From Alectoria sarmentosa (lineage: Eukaryota; Ascomycota; Lecanoromycetes; Lecanorales; Parmeliaceae), in assembly GCA_009733775.1 (NCBI GenBank), contig WOGZ01000101.1, positions 1 to 64,000 on the forward strand: a stretch of 64,000 bases of DNA, in the 5' to 3' direction. Positions 11,393 to 24,613 of the stretch are shown in pieces. Made by a program: the position numbers and the translations under genes. Numbering within the stretch: the stretch's first letter is position 1; every line of letters begins with the position of its first letter. Below the pieces are notes generated by a model that saw nothing but the letters and a program-made list of their open reading frames with translations, was not told the DNA's origin and searched no databases.

Positions 11393-12037
11393 CAACAGAG
11401 TTTTTTTTTAGTCTATCCGCACCCCGAAGATTCCCCTCCATATACACCAAATCTTTTCTTTTTTAATGAAACGAAGGCATATCGTATATAAGAGAAAGAG
11501 CTTCAAAAATATATATGAAAATTTCCTTATTATCTTGAAATTTTTTCGCACTTTTTCGATTATAATTTCATTATATTATTGTTGCGAAATATTATAATTT
11601 ATAAAACGATATTAAAAAAACTTTTAATTTTCTCGCAAAAATCGCGAAAAATCGCGTATTTCAATCGCGTGTTTATTAAATTCATTATTTCAAAACTTTC
11701 GTATATTCGTTAACTTTAAAAATTATATATATGAATATTAATATACACAATTAATTTTTATAAAAGTTTTAATGTGTTTAATATTGTAATAATTAAATAA
11801 TATATATCGTAAATTATATATATCGTCGCGAAGTCTCACACACAAATCGTAACGTGAAATAACAATCACATAAAAGAATTAAAATATAAAAACGCACGAT
11901 TAATAATAATTATTTTAACAATTATAGTTTATAATTTTATAACAATCGAATATATATACGTGAAAAAATAAAAGTTATAATATAAAAGAATAAATTTTCA
12001 TTTTCGAGTGCGAATAAATTAAAAAAAAACTTTGTTG
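11393..12037. mobile_element. TA-flanked 645-bp inverted-repeat element (MITE-like) inside the element A 5' LTR
   Basis: Left end CAACAGAG, a T run, then AGTCTATCCGCACCCCGAAG; the right end read in reverse is CAACAAAG, a T run, then AATTTATTCGCACTCGAAAA. The two agree over about 40 bp apart from C/T and G/A transitions. A TA lies on both sides (11391-11392 and 12038-12039). Removing the element restores a continuous LTR matching the copy at 31837 (..GTA-TTTTACATTTTTAATAA). TA duplication is characteristic of Tc1/mariner/pogo elements. At 645 bp with no frame it must be non-autonomous. The left inverted repeat is almost free of RIP while the right is mutated. Confidence 0.7.
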
Positions 12038-14580
12038 TACATTTTTAATAAGATTAACTTTTCTTTAACATTACATTTTTTTAAAATTACTCGATTAAGC
12101 TTAACGTGTTTTAATAAAAACATTTACTTTTATATAAATGTTTTTTTTGTGTATATATTTTCTTTTCATTTAATTATTTTATTTAATATATTTATATAAT
12201 ATAACTTTATATTAATTTTCACATTATAATTAAATTATCTTATTTATTTTATTCGTATCAATTAACGAATTCAAAAAATCGTGTTAATAAAAACTTTATT
12301 AAAATATAAAAATTATTAAAATATTATATCTTTAAATTAAATCACTTATGATAATTAAAATTCGAATAATTCGCATTAAGATAACGATTCGTCTCGTTAA
12401 TAATAACGAATATAAAAAAAATATTAAAACATTCATTTAATTAACGAATCGAAAAAAATAATCATTTATTATCTTTATATAACTTAAATTAAAACAACAT
12501 TAATTATATTATTTAAAAGATTATTATTTAAGATATTTAAATCTTTTACGACATTATTATTAAATAAGAAATCACGATTTTATAACTTTTAAAATCGATT
12601 TTCTTTATTTCGCATTATTAAGTTTTTTTAAACGAAATCGATAACGGCATAATAAAGACTTTTTGCATAAATAACGAAATTGAAAAGACTTTATTTAATT
12701 AATATATTATTTTCACGAAAGTTTAATAAATAATTAATTAATTAAATAACACTTTTATATAATTATTCAAATATAAAATTAAATTTTTTTGTTATATAAA
12801 AAATTATTAAACATTATTAAATGAAAAATGTTTATACTTTTTTTTAACATAACACTTTTTAAAATTATTTTTATCGAAATACTTTAACAATTCTTTATTT
12901 TCTTTAAAAGAATTTTCTTTTTTATTGAAATATTTTTTAACTTTTATTTTAATTATATATAAAATATCTTAATTCGATTATATAAAACGATATAATTTAA
13001 TAATAAACTTTTTAATTTAAATAAATAATTATAACGTTATTTTATTATCGAATGTTTTTTAAAAAAAAATTACTAATATCGATATTATATAAAACATTAT
13101 TAATTTAACACAATTTCGAATTTATTCGAAAAAGAATTTTATTATTATTTGAAAAATGATTAAATACATTTATATTAAATATAATGCATTTAAAAAATTT
13201 ATAAAATAATATAAAAAATTGCAAAACAATAATGAATTTTTTTAAAAATATTTCGATATAATTATAATAGATAAAAATTATTATAATAATAATTAAAATT
13301 TATAATAAAGTGAGTGTAAAGATAATTTATTTTTATAAAAAATACGAAAATATAAATACATTTTATTATTTAAATTAATATAAAAACGTTTTAACTTTTT
13401 CGACTTCTTTTTTATTTACTAACAAAGAAATAACTATTTGCGAAAGACTATTTATTATAATAATATGTTATATATAAAAAATGTTAAACGTTTACGCTAA
13501 CGAATATTTAATTAATAAAAGCTTTTCGCAATAAATTAATAATAATAAATAACAAAAACGATGAAAGTAAATTAAGTTTAAAAGTTTATTATATTTAAAT
13601 TAATCGTAACACGATTAATATATAACATTTTTTAAATTAATAAAATTATTTAATTACTTAAAATTTTAATTATTATTACTCGACTAAATTTTTTAATAAA
13701 ATGAAATTATTATATAATAATAAAAGCAAAAAATGCTTAAATAATAACAACGAGTGTTTGCGAAGTAATAAAAACGAGTAATGTTTACGAAATAACAAAC
13801 TGCTATAATCGTAAACCTAATCGTTATTTCTTTTCATTTTTTATAATACGAACGCGCTTTTCGTACTCTTTAATAAACTTAAAAACATTAATTAATTATA
13901 CTTTAATACGTTATTAATTATATTTCGAAAATTAATGCTTTTAACGTATCAAATAACGATCACTTTACTTATTAATAATGCGTTTTATTTTTCATAATTT
14001 ATACGTGTTAATATCTTTTTTCATATACACGAAATCTAATTTTTTCGAAATAAATTTATTAAAAAAATCGATATTTAATATGAGAATAGATTTTAATATA
14101 ATTATCGTAAAGATAAAATAAACACATTAATGTGTAAAGATTTCGAATTTGTAAATAAATCGTTCGATTTTTCGTAACATCTTAAATAAATTAACGTATT
14201 ATTATTTTAATTTTTTAATAATAATAGCATTAATAAAGATGTTATAACTTTTATAAAAATATAATAACGCGAAATCTTCTTTTTTTGAGAAACATAATTT
14301 TATAATGTTTATTATAATTATATTTCGTATATATGTTTATAAAGATTAATATATTAACGATCTTAATTCGAATTATAAAAGATTTTAACTCAGATAAAAA
14401 AATAACAATTAAATTTAAAAATTAATTAAATTTGAAATTATATATAATTTCGTTAATTAATTGTTTAATAATAAAAGTATTAAAATTTATAACTATTTAT
14501 AAACTTAATAAAATATTAAATTATTATATTATATAATTCAATTTTATCACAAAAAAACGTAATATAATTTCTATTATTTA

Positions 14581-17500
14581 TGTTATAATTTTAATTTATT
14601 AGCTTATTTTTTAATTAATCTTTTTTTAATACGCAATTCGATCGAGTTTAACGCGATTTAACATTTAACGTTAATAGCGCATTAACGTCGAACTTTAACG
14701 TTTATATACTTTTTAATATTAACATATACTTATAATATAATATAATTAATATTTTATTTAAATTATATATAAATGCTTTTTAATTCAATATATAATCTTT
14801 AATATAATATTAATTATTTTTCACAATAATAATAATTTACAAATTAATTATCGAATCGAACGAATTTTTATATCGCGTTATTACGTAAAAGAGAATTTTA
14901 TATAAGCATAATATTTATATTATATAAAACGAAACATTAATTCGAATATCGCTTAAAGTCAAATACGCGACGCATTATAATTCGAAAAAAGAAGAAAATA
15001 TCTCGAAATTAAAATCGAATTTAACACGAATCTTTTATTCGAATTCGTTTTAAAAAGTAATTATTAAAAGCGCATTTTAAAATATATAATTATTATTATA
15101 ACGCGCGCTATTAAAGATTATAAAGAAGAAAAGAATTTTTTCTCATAATTACAATCACAATTAACACATTATACGCGCTAACAAGATTCAAAAAAAATAA
15201 AAATTACGATGAAAAAAAACGTCATTATCAAAAAAGATTTATAAAAAAAAAATTCGTTAACATTTTCTTACTTCGCTCGATTTGAATTTATGTTAAACAT
15301 TATAATCGTTGTTATATAACGATTAAATCAAATTATTTAATTTAATAACGATAATAAATTAAATTCTAATAATTTAAACGCAAAAGAAAATAATCGATAT
15401 AAAAAACCACGTTGCAAAAGTTTAAAATACATAAAAATTTATCGAGAATATAATTTCTCATTTTAAAAAATAATGTAATATAATTAAAAGTTTTATTATT
15501 AACATAATTGTTTATTAAAAATAAAAATAAAATTTATATTAAACGCTTATCAAAAGCAAAAAACGAATAACGTTATTTTCTCAATAATTAAAAAAAAAAT
15601 CTCTCTTTTTTAACTATTTAAAATAATGAAAAACGATTATAAAATTTCAAAAATATTTATCGTGATCGAAATGAAAAATTCAAAAAAGAAATACACAATT
15701 TCAACATAAAAAATTAAAAATTAAAATTTTAATTTCGCGTTGCAGACGAAATGAATTTTTTTAACTTCGATTTTAATTTTAATAATTTAAATCGTAAAAG
15801 CTTTCTTCGTTATTTTTTTCTTTAAAGTCGTTATATTATAATATCGTTAAACGAAAGTTATTATAATTAATAGCTCATTTTTATTATTAAAGAAATTTTT
15901 ATTATAAACGATAAATCGAATAATAAATATGCGAACGTAAATAATTTTAATAATAATAACGATGATAAAAAATCATGAAATTTATAAAAAATATATTTTA
16001 AATTTAAGTTTATATAAAGCTTTAAGCTTTTTAAAATATAAATATCGAAATTTTTTTATATTCGAGATTATTGCAAAAATATAACTTATAATATAATTAA
16101 AAATAAAGTAAACTTAAAAAACTTTTAATATTATTTATTTATAAATAATATAATATAAAATCTCGAGCAAATGTTTAAAAATTTCGATAAAAAGAAAAAA
16201 GTAAACGTTGAATTTTAAAATTCAAAGTTTATTATAAGAGTCAAAGACGTTAAAGAAACTTTTAATGTTTTTTATACTCGATTTATTATTGTTATTACGT
16301 CACTTAATATATTTAAACGAAAAAAAATCGATCATTTAAGAAAATTGATTATAAATCGTTTAAAATATCGTATTCTCGATTATTTAAGCTCGATATCATA
16401 TCGTGAACTTATTATTCAATTATGATAAATTAATTTAAATATAAAATTTATCGACGAATAATTATTTAGAAACATTCGAGATATAAAAACAAAAGAAATC
16501 AAAAAAATTAAATTCTTTAACATTAAAGTAAAATATAATAAAAATAATAATAAACGAGAATATTATTTTAATAATAATATTATTATTAAAAAAAATAAAC
16601 GATATCGATATCTTCAACATATCGCGAATAAACTCAAAAAAAAAATCGATGTTTTAAATGTTTATAACTTAAACATTTATCAAACGAAGTTAACGTTTTA
16701 TATAAAAATAGATTATAATTAAATGAGAAATAAGTTATTATTATGTTAATAAAAATTGAATTAAAAATCAAAGCAAATGCGTCTTTAATTTATAAACAAT
16801 AATAATCGAAAAATTAACTTTTTTTAACGAAGTCGTCGTTAAAAAGACATTGAAATAAGTGCGTATAAGAATCAAGAAATTTAAAGAATTAAATATTAAA
16901 TTAATTATTATAATATTATTCTCATACGACGCTAAATTATAAAAAAGAAAATAATTAAATTTTGAAATCAAAGTTTTTAATAAATAAAAAATAGCGAAAA
17001 TTCAATATTAATAAACATAAAAACATTAGTAAAGAATTTCATAAATACGAAATTTGCGAAATATTATAAGTTATTATTAATAACTTTAGCGAAATCTTTT
17101 AAATTGCAATTAATTAATGAAATTATGAAAGAAAATTTTATTTATGTGATTCGAATTATTCTTGTCTTCGAAAAACATCTTAAGAAATTATTTTATTTGA
17201 TCACATTTTCAATCAAATTTGATATTATATTTAATATATCATAATTGAAATTGTATAATCCTTAAATATTCTTTAAAAAAAGATCGTGCATTTTCAACTT
17301 AAATCATTATATATTGAATTATTTATAATATTATAAATTAATTATAATATATAATAATAATGCTAAAAAACATCGATTTTCGATAATATTTCAATCAAAA
17401 AATATCGCGAAGATCTTGATTTACGCCTTTATAAAAATGATAGAGAAAAAAAGAAATCAAATTATCGTTATATGATCGAAAGATTTCGAACGTCTCGAGA

Positions 17501-20500
17501 AAGAGATTGTTAATAACAATTTTAAATTAACAATTAATGTAATCATCATCAATCTCGAAAATTATGAAAAATTCTTTTAAAAAATAAAAAAAGTGTTTAT
17601 TTTTAAAAAAAAACTCAAACAAAAAATCTTTATAATATATTATTTATAAATCGATATTTGAAATTCGATAAAAATAAACAAATTATTTTCGCAAAGATTA
17701 ATTAATCACATTATCAAATTATAAAAAAAAAAATCTTTTTAATTAAAAAAGTTTATGATATATTACGAGAATAAGCGACGATAATCAAAAAATACGTGAA
17801 CGAAATATTTAATAAACGATACATTAAATTAAACACATTTTTTTATATAACATTAATATTTATCGTTAAGAAATCAAATAAGAAATTTTATATTTATATC
17901 GATTATCGAATCTTTAATTTTTTAATTATTAAAAATCGCAATGCGTCTTCGTTGATAAAAAAAAACTTTAATTAAATTATGCCTAATAAAGATCTTTAAT
18001 AAATTCGATATTATTATAATTTTCAATAAAATTCGTATAAAAAAAATGAAAAGAAAATTATCTTTTTTATACGATATAATTTATTCGAATATATAATAAT
18101 GTCGTTTAAACTTTATAATGCACTTAACACATTTTAAATCTTTATTAATAAAATTTCGCGAAAATATTTAAACGACTTTTATTTAATATATTTAGACGAT
18201 ATTTTAATATATAATAATAATAAAAAAAAAAACATTAAGCATATAATTTTTTTAAAAAAAACTTAAATAAATAAGCTTATATTTTGATATTAATAAATGT
18301 TAATTTATATTAAAAAAATAAAATATTTAAAATTAATTATTATTATAAAAGAATTGAAGATGAATTCGAAAAATAAATAAAAATTATCAATAATTAAAAA
18401 ACGCTTAAATGCGTTAAAGATATATAAGCTTTTTTAAGATTTATTCATTTTTATAAAAGATTTATACACGAGTATTTCAAAATAGTCGCGCCTTTATCGA
18501 ATTTAACGAAAAAAATCAAAAGTTTTTTATTTTTTTTAAATCATATATAATTTTAAATATCGCGTATTCGATAATTTTAAAAAAACGTTTATTAGCGTAT
18601 TAATTTTAATATATTTCGATTTCGATAAAAAGATCTAATTTGAAATTAATGCATTTAATTACGTAATAATAATTATTATTTTTTTAAAAAGAAAAGAATA
18701 AAAAGCTACATTCGATTTTTTTTTTAAAAAAATGTTCCCTTAAAAGTGAAATTTCGAAATTTACGATAAAAAATTATTAATTATTATACGAGTCTTTAAA
18801 GAATAACGTTTTAAATTAATTAACACTTTAATAAAGAATTCAATAAAGGTTTTTATTAATTATAAAAATTTAAAATACTTTATAATTATTAAATAATTGA
18901 ATCGTCGTTAAATTAAATGAGTTAAAAAAAATTTAAATTCAATTTCAAGATCTTATATAAGTCGAGCATATAAAAAACGAAATTCGATAATTTCATTCAA
19001 AGAGTAAACGATTTGTTAAAAAACGATAATAACGATCGTCGTAAATATTAATATCAAATGATATTAAAACGAGGAAATTTAAACGAAGAAATTAAATGAG
19101 CAATAAATCTTACTCTTATATTATTAAATGAATAAGAAATCTCAATTTCGAAACTTGCATTAATGATATATGATTTTTATAAAATAAGCATCGACAATAA
19201 AAAATTATTAAAAAAATCGTTATTTAATATTTCGAGATCTATTAAGAAATCTTTAAAAGAATTAATAATTTTCGTTATAACGTTTAATTTATTAATTGCG
19301 ATAAAGAAAAAATACGAGAAAAATAATGTTATATAACGCATTATAACGATCAAAATCGTTAATTAACTTAAAATTTCGCATAATTTAATAAAAAAGAGAA
19401 TAAAATTAAAATTGAGCGATTGCGAAATTTATAATCAAATGCTTTATATTGATTTTCGATTATACGTTTTAAATTATTTTAAATTCAAAATTAAAATTAT
19501 TAAGCATATTTACGAATTTTTATTAAATAAATATGCAAAAAGATTATCGATTTATAATAAAATAAATTATTATTATTATTAATTAAAGATAATCGATATA
19601 ATAATTCGATATATAAAAAGTTATTATATATATAAGAGATCGAAGATTTATAAAAAAGATAAATAAAGCCTTTTAAAATTATTATCTATTTTCGATCGAT
19701 GTTGATAAAACATTTTAATAAATTTAATTATTTCATTACTCATTTATTTTAAATTTGATCGCAAATTCGAACACATAATAATTATTATAAATAAAGTATT
19801 CAAAAAAAAGAAATTTATCTCTTTTAACTTTTTAAAAATCGAGATAATATTATAAGTTTTTATCGAATAAATGTAACGAAAAAAAAATTATTCGATTATT
19901 ATTATATCGAATCTCGAGACTTAATTCATCGCTTATTTTTAAAAAAAACTTTATTAAGGCATTAATATTAAATTAAAGTTATTTTTCATATTTTATTTTA
20001 AAATAAATAATTATATAAAAAGCGTTAATGTAGCATTAAAGCAATATTTACGTGTTTATATTAATCATAATTAAAACAATTAAATCGATTTTTAATCGAT
20101 CATTAAATTTGAGATTAATTCGAATAAAAATGCTTTTACGAAAATTGTTTCATTTTTAATTATTAAAAAATACATATCAAAAAACGATTTTGAATTATTA
20201 ACGTCGTGAGATATTAATTTCACTTAAAGATTTAAAAGAGAAATAATTATCGTTAACAAGTTTATCGAAAAAATGAAAAATTTATAATTATTTTTTAAAA
20301 AAGAACTTAAATAATCGCAAGCATTAATAATAAAGTAAATAAATTATTATCAATTATTAACATCTTAATTCAAAAAGAAAAATATGATAATGTTAAATAT
20401 TAAAAATATTAAAAAAAATTAATCGAGCAAATCGTTGAATCACAAAAATATAAACTCTTTTAAAATAATTAAAGTTATTAATAATATAACATATAAATTG

Positions 20501-21303
20501 AAACTATCAAAAGAAATGAACATTTTTTTTATTTTTCATTTTTAATTGTTATATTTAAACAATAACGACTCATTGTCAGATTAAATAAAATGATTATTTT
20601 TTTTATAAATATCGACGAGAAAAAAGCGAATCATTCTGTAAATAAAATTGTTAATTTTCAAATCGATGAGTGAAGAAAAAATTCAATCACGAAAAAAAAG
20701 AGATATTCAATATATAAATTTAAATAAATTAAACACATCGACGATTTCAAATAATATTTATACACTTATATAATTAATTATTCAAATTTGATAACGAATT
20801 TTCATTATTTTAATTTATATAAATTAAAATCATATTCGTTTTTTTAAACATTTGAAAATTGAAAGTTATTAATTATTATATTAATAAATAATCCTCGTGT
20901 GCTCGTTTAAAAAAATTAAATTAAAATTAATAAATTAAATTTTCATAGCTGAGAAGATAATCTCAATTTTATATAAAATATCGTTAATTTATATAACATT
21001 AACGAAGTTTCAAAGTATAAACAATTACTTTTTTTTATTTCGTTATAAAAATATATCGAATTTGAAAAGAAAAGTAATATTATAATTTTAGTTTATTAAT
21101 TTATCTTTTTAGTTAATCTCTTTTCAATACGCAACTCGATTAAATTTAACGCGATTTGACACTTAACGTCGATAACGCATTAATGTCGAATTTTAACGTT
21201 TATATATATTTTAATATTAATTTACACTTATAATATAATATAATTAATATTTTATTTAAATTATATATAAATGCCATTTTAATTCAATATACAATTTTTA
21301 ACA
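14581..21303 (+). mobile_element. Element C: plus-strand Ty3/gypsy LTR retrotransposon, 6.7 kb, RIP-mutated
   Basis: LTRs at 14581-14804 and 21078-21303 are colinear over their whole length (shared core ACGCGATTT..TTAACGT..GCATTAA and a TTTATTTAAATTATATATAAA tail) and end TTTAATA/TTTAACA. Flanking 5-mers are ATTTA (14576-14580) and ATTCA (21304-21308), a target duplication differing by one RIP-type transition. Reverse transcriptase relics are readable on the plus strand near 17.88-18.23 kb. A nearly unmutated solo LTR of the same family is at 32664-32893. Confidence 0.8.
17840..18235 (+). pseudogene. Reverse transcriptase relic of element C
   Basis: Reading through stops and frame changes on the plus strand gives the order of Ty3/gypsy reverse transcriptase motifs. 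First a KFYIYIDYRIFN..LIIKNR segment (family motif: RFCVDYRALN..TIKNRYPLP) near 17880-17950, then KIFNKFDI near 17990, then an intact IYLDDILIY at about 18186-18212, with the catalytic YLDD codons at 18189-18200. RIP-type stop codons prevent translation. Confidence 0.75.
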
Positions 21304-23199
21304 ATTCAATTAATGCGTTTATTTTATTCGTTTATTTAAAAATAATAAGTTATAAAATAAAGCAATTTCACTTTAAGATGATTAAAAAAATTTATTCAAA
21401 GCTTAAATAGAAATTTCGAATCTCGATTTGAAAAATTAATCTTAAATAAGTTTTAATTTTCGAGATTGAAACGTTTTAATAACGCAATAATTCATTTTAT
21501 AATAATTTATATAAATTTATTTGATATAAAAATGATTTTTTTATTATATTTGCACGTAACGAATATCGCGTAATCGAGTTTCTTTGAAATTAACGAAAAC
21601 GTAAAAATGAAATCGATCATCAGCGTGTAAAATAATATTAATAAATTATAAATAAATTATATCGATTCTTAAAATGTATAGCGACGAGTTTAATAAATTA
21701 AGCACTCGAAGCAATACTTAAAATAATTTCTTAAATAACGAATTAAATCACGTATATATTATAAGATTATAATTCGCTTATAATAGCGAACGAATTTTAA
21801 ATAATTAATTGTTAAATAAGCGATATTTAAAACATTTTTTATTATAATATTAAATATATATAAACGTTTAACCTTATTAATTTTATCGATATGATAAATT
21901 AATTTGTTAGAAACTTCTGATTGCGAGATTCTGTTAAAGACTTTCGAAGCTTTTTACGAAGAAACGATTTTAATTTAAATAAAGATTCTATTAAAAACTT
22001 TCGAAGTTTTTTGCGAAAAAGCGATTTTAATTTAAATAAAAATAATAAAAATATTTTTATTAAAAGCTTGTTGCAAGAGAGCAATGATAATAAATTTTTT
22101 TAAAATAAAAAAAAGTTTAACGACGTTTACGTCGCTATATAACTTTTTCTTATTGAGTATAATAAGGATTTTAATTCAAAAAAAGTTTTTATAATAATCT
22201 TTAATAATGCGCTCTTTAAAATCTTTATTTATTTTTATTAAAATAATAATATAAGCGTAAAACACGTCGAGCTCAACATATTTTTATATAAAATTTTTAT
22301 AATTAATGCTTATTAAACGAAATAAAGCATCGAAAATTAAATTACGTTTATTAAACTTATATTTAACGTTTAATTTAAATCTTTATAAATATTAAAATGC
22401 TTTTATAAATTTAAAGTTTAATTATATCGTAAACGTTATAATAAAAAAGTTTATTTGACGATATCGATCGTAACGAAATAATTAATATAAATTATAATTT
22501 TGTTTTTTGATAATTTAATAAAATATCGAATTTTTCGTATAATTTATATAAATTCAATTATCTTTAATTTAATTAATTAATAATTCTTTTTAATATTTAT
22601 AAACAATTTATTTAGAAATATAATAAATTGAATTTTTAAACGTTTATTTATGATTATATAACTTATAATACTATTAAAATTAAAAATTAAATTAAATTTT
22701 ACTTTTATAATCTTTTCTTAATTATAATAATTTATTATTTCGAATTTAAACTCTTTAAAAATATTAATATCGACGTATAAAATTCAATAATTATTAAAAT
22801 AAATAAGATAATAAAACTTATTAAGGATTTTTTATAAAATTGCGAATAATTTCAACTCTGCTTTAATAAACTTTAAAAAACGCGTGATAATTAAAAAGAA
22901 TTTTCGCTTATATTCATTTTTCGAAGAAGACTTTAACAATTCAATTTTATGATTTTATAAAAATTTAACAATTTGAGTATATTAAATTATATAAATGCGT
23001 AAACAATTAATTATATCGAGATAAGTTTTTAAAGTTATTAAAATAAGCGAAAATTTAAATTTATTAATAATTTTAAAGCGTTTTATAAAAATAAAAAAAT
23101 CGAATAAATTTATACGTTATTTTAATAATTGCACGTTTAAATAGTTTAGAAAAAATTTGAAAGATTTAAAAGTTATATCAACGTGCTTAAATAAGATAA

Positions 23200-23450
23200 A
23201 GATTTAACGTAAATATAAAATGTGATTTATTAAAGGTTTCGAAAAGATCACGATATTATCGACGTAATCTTTAATAAAAAAAACTTGAAAGATCGTAATA
23301 AACGATTTGTTTATTTTTATACATATGCTGATAAATTGCAATAATTTATAAAAGAAACATTAAATGTTTTTTATCTTCGATGAGTGATAACGATTTATTT
23401 ATAACGATCGATAAATTAAATTCTTCATTAATAAAAAAATAAAACATCGT
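23200..23450 (-). pseudogene. Reverse transcriptase relic of element B with mutated active site
   Basis: On the minus strand the segment reads THRR-KTFNVSF..N..SAYV, followed by FIKDYVDNIVIFSKPL, matching the gypsy pattern THRGQETF..MGY-NS-AYVQ then AYVDDIVIFS. The catalytic YVDD is YVDN here (codons at 23255-23266): GAT has become AAT, a G-to-A change. Several stops interrupt the frame. Confidence 0.7.
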
Positions 23451-24118
23451 CGACACATATAATGTAAAAACATTTAAAAATGAAAATAATAATTTTAATT
23501 TGCGATGAGAAAGAATAAGCGTTTTTCACGAAAACTTAATTAAGTTTTTTAATGTCGATTACGAGGCGTTTATGTTTAATATTATTAAATAAAATCTTAT
23601 ACATTATAAAAATAAAAGAATAAAATAAAATAAGTTATTTAATATATTTAAGTTTGTTTTATATTTATAATTTATCAAATATTTCATCAATAATTATTCT
23701 GTCTCTGATATTTAATAAATAAATTTTTAATTTATTAATGATTTTTGATTTTTAATTAATACGTAAAAATATATACATTCAATTTTTCTATTATAAATCG
23801 ATAACATCGCCTCGGTCGTGTTATATTTTTGCAAATTTCTTTATAATAACAATTAATTTAACGACGATTTTAAACGTTTTATAAATTATTATCTCATTTA
23901 TTAACACAGTTTTTATAACATAAATTGCGAAAGATTTTTATAGATTTTTATTAATAAACATAACAAAGAGCTTCGCATTTTAAATAACTTTATAAATTTA
24001 TTTAAGTAATTTAAGAGTTAATTTATATGCTTTTTTTGAAATCATTAAAGTGATAATATTCGTTAATTTTTAAATCAATTATCGATCTCATTTGAAATTT
24101 CTTTAATAAATAAATTAA

Positions 24119-24613
24119 TTAATTCGAGTTATTATGTGTTATAATAATATAAAATGAAAAGTTTATTATAACGATAAATAAAACGATAAAGCATTTTATA
24201 ACGAGCTTAAATATAAAGTTATTTTCAGTAAATAAAAAAATATACTCGATTGAAATCTTCATGTGAACGTGAATTAATATTGTTATTAACTTTTCAAGCA
24301 TAACGCTTTGTTTAACGAAAACTTTTATTAACGAAATTATTGTTAATTGAAAGATAATATCATAATTATCGATGTAATTAATGCGCGTGAAAATAATAAA
24401 ATCGATGTTTTTAAAAGCAAAAATGTTTATATTAATAAGCATTTTTGTTTTCAAATTATTTATTATAAAAGTTATATGCTTATATAAGATTTCGATAAAT
24501 CGATTATTAATATCATAATAATTTAAAATATAAATATTTAAATTAACGTACTCGATCGTAATGTAACGATTTAAATTAATTTCACGAATCACGAATGATA
24601 TAAATTTTAACAA
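24119..24613 (-). pseudogene. Aspartic protease-region relic of element B (164 open codons)
   Basis: The longest surviving frame in the AT-rich block. It contains NLKTKMLININIFAFKNIDF, which corresponds to the D-L-KA-KMLIG-DI-GPE-IDI block downstream of the retroviral-type protease in fungal Ty3/gypsy polyproteins. Before it comes a -YVTIE-type strand, after it RQSVMLEKLITILIHVHMKI (family: R..TVPPRS-M-IPV). Composition is skewed to Ile, Asn, Lys and Phe by RIP. The frame is open by chance rather than by selection; flanking pol is broken. Confidence 0.65.
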
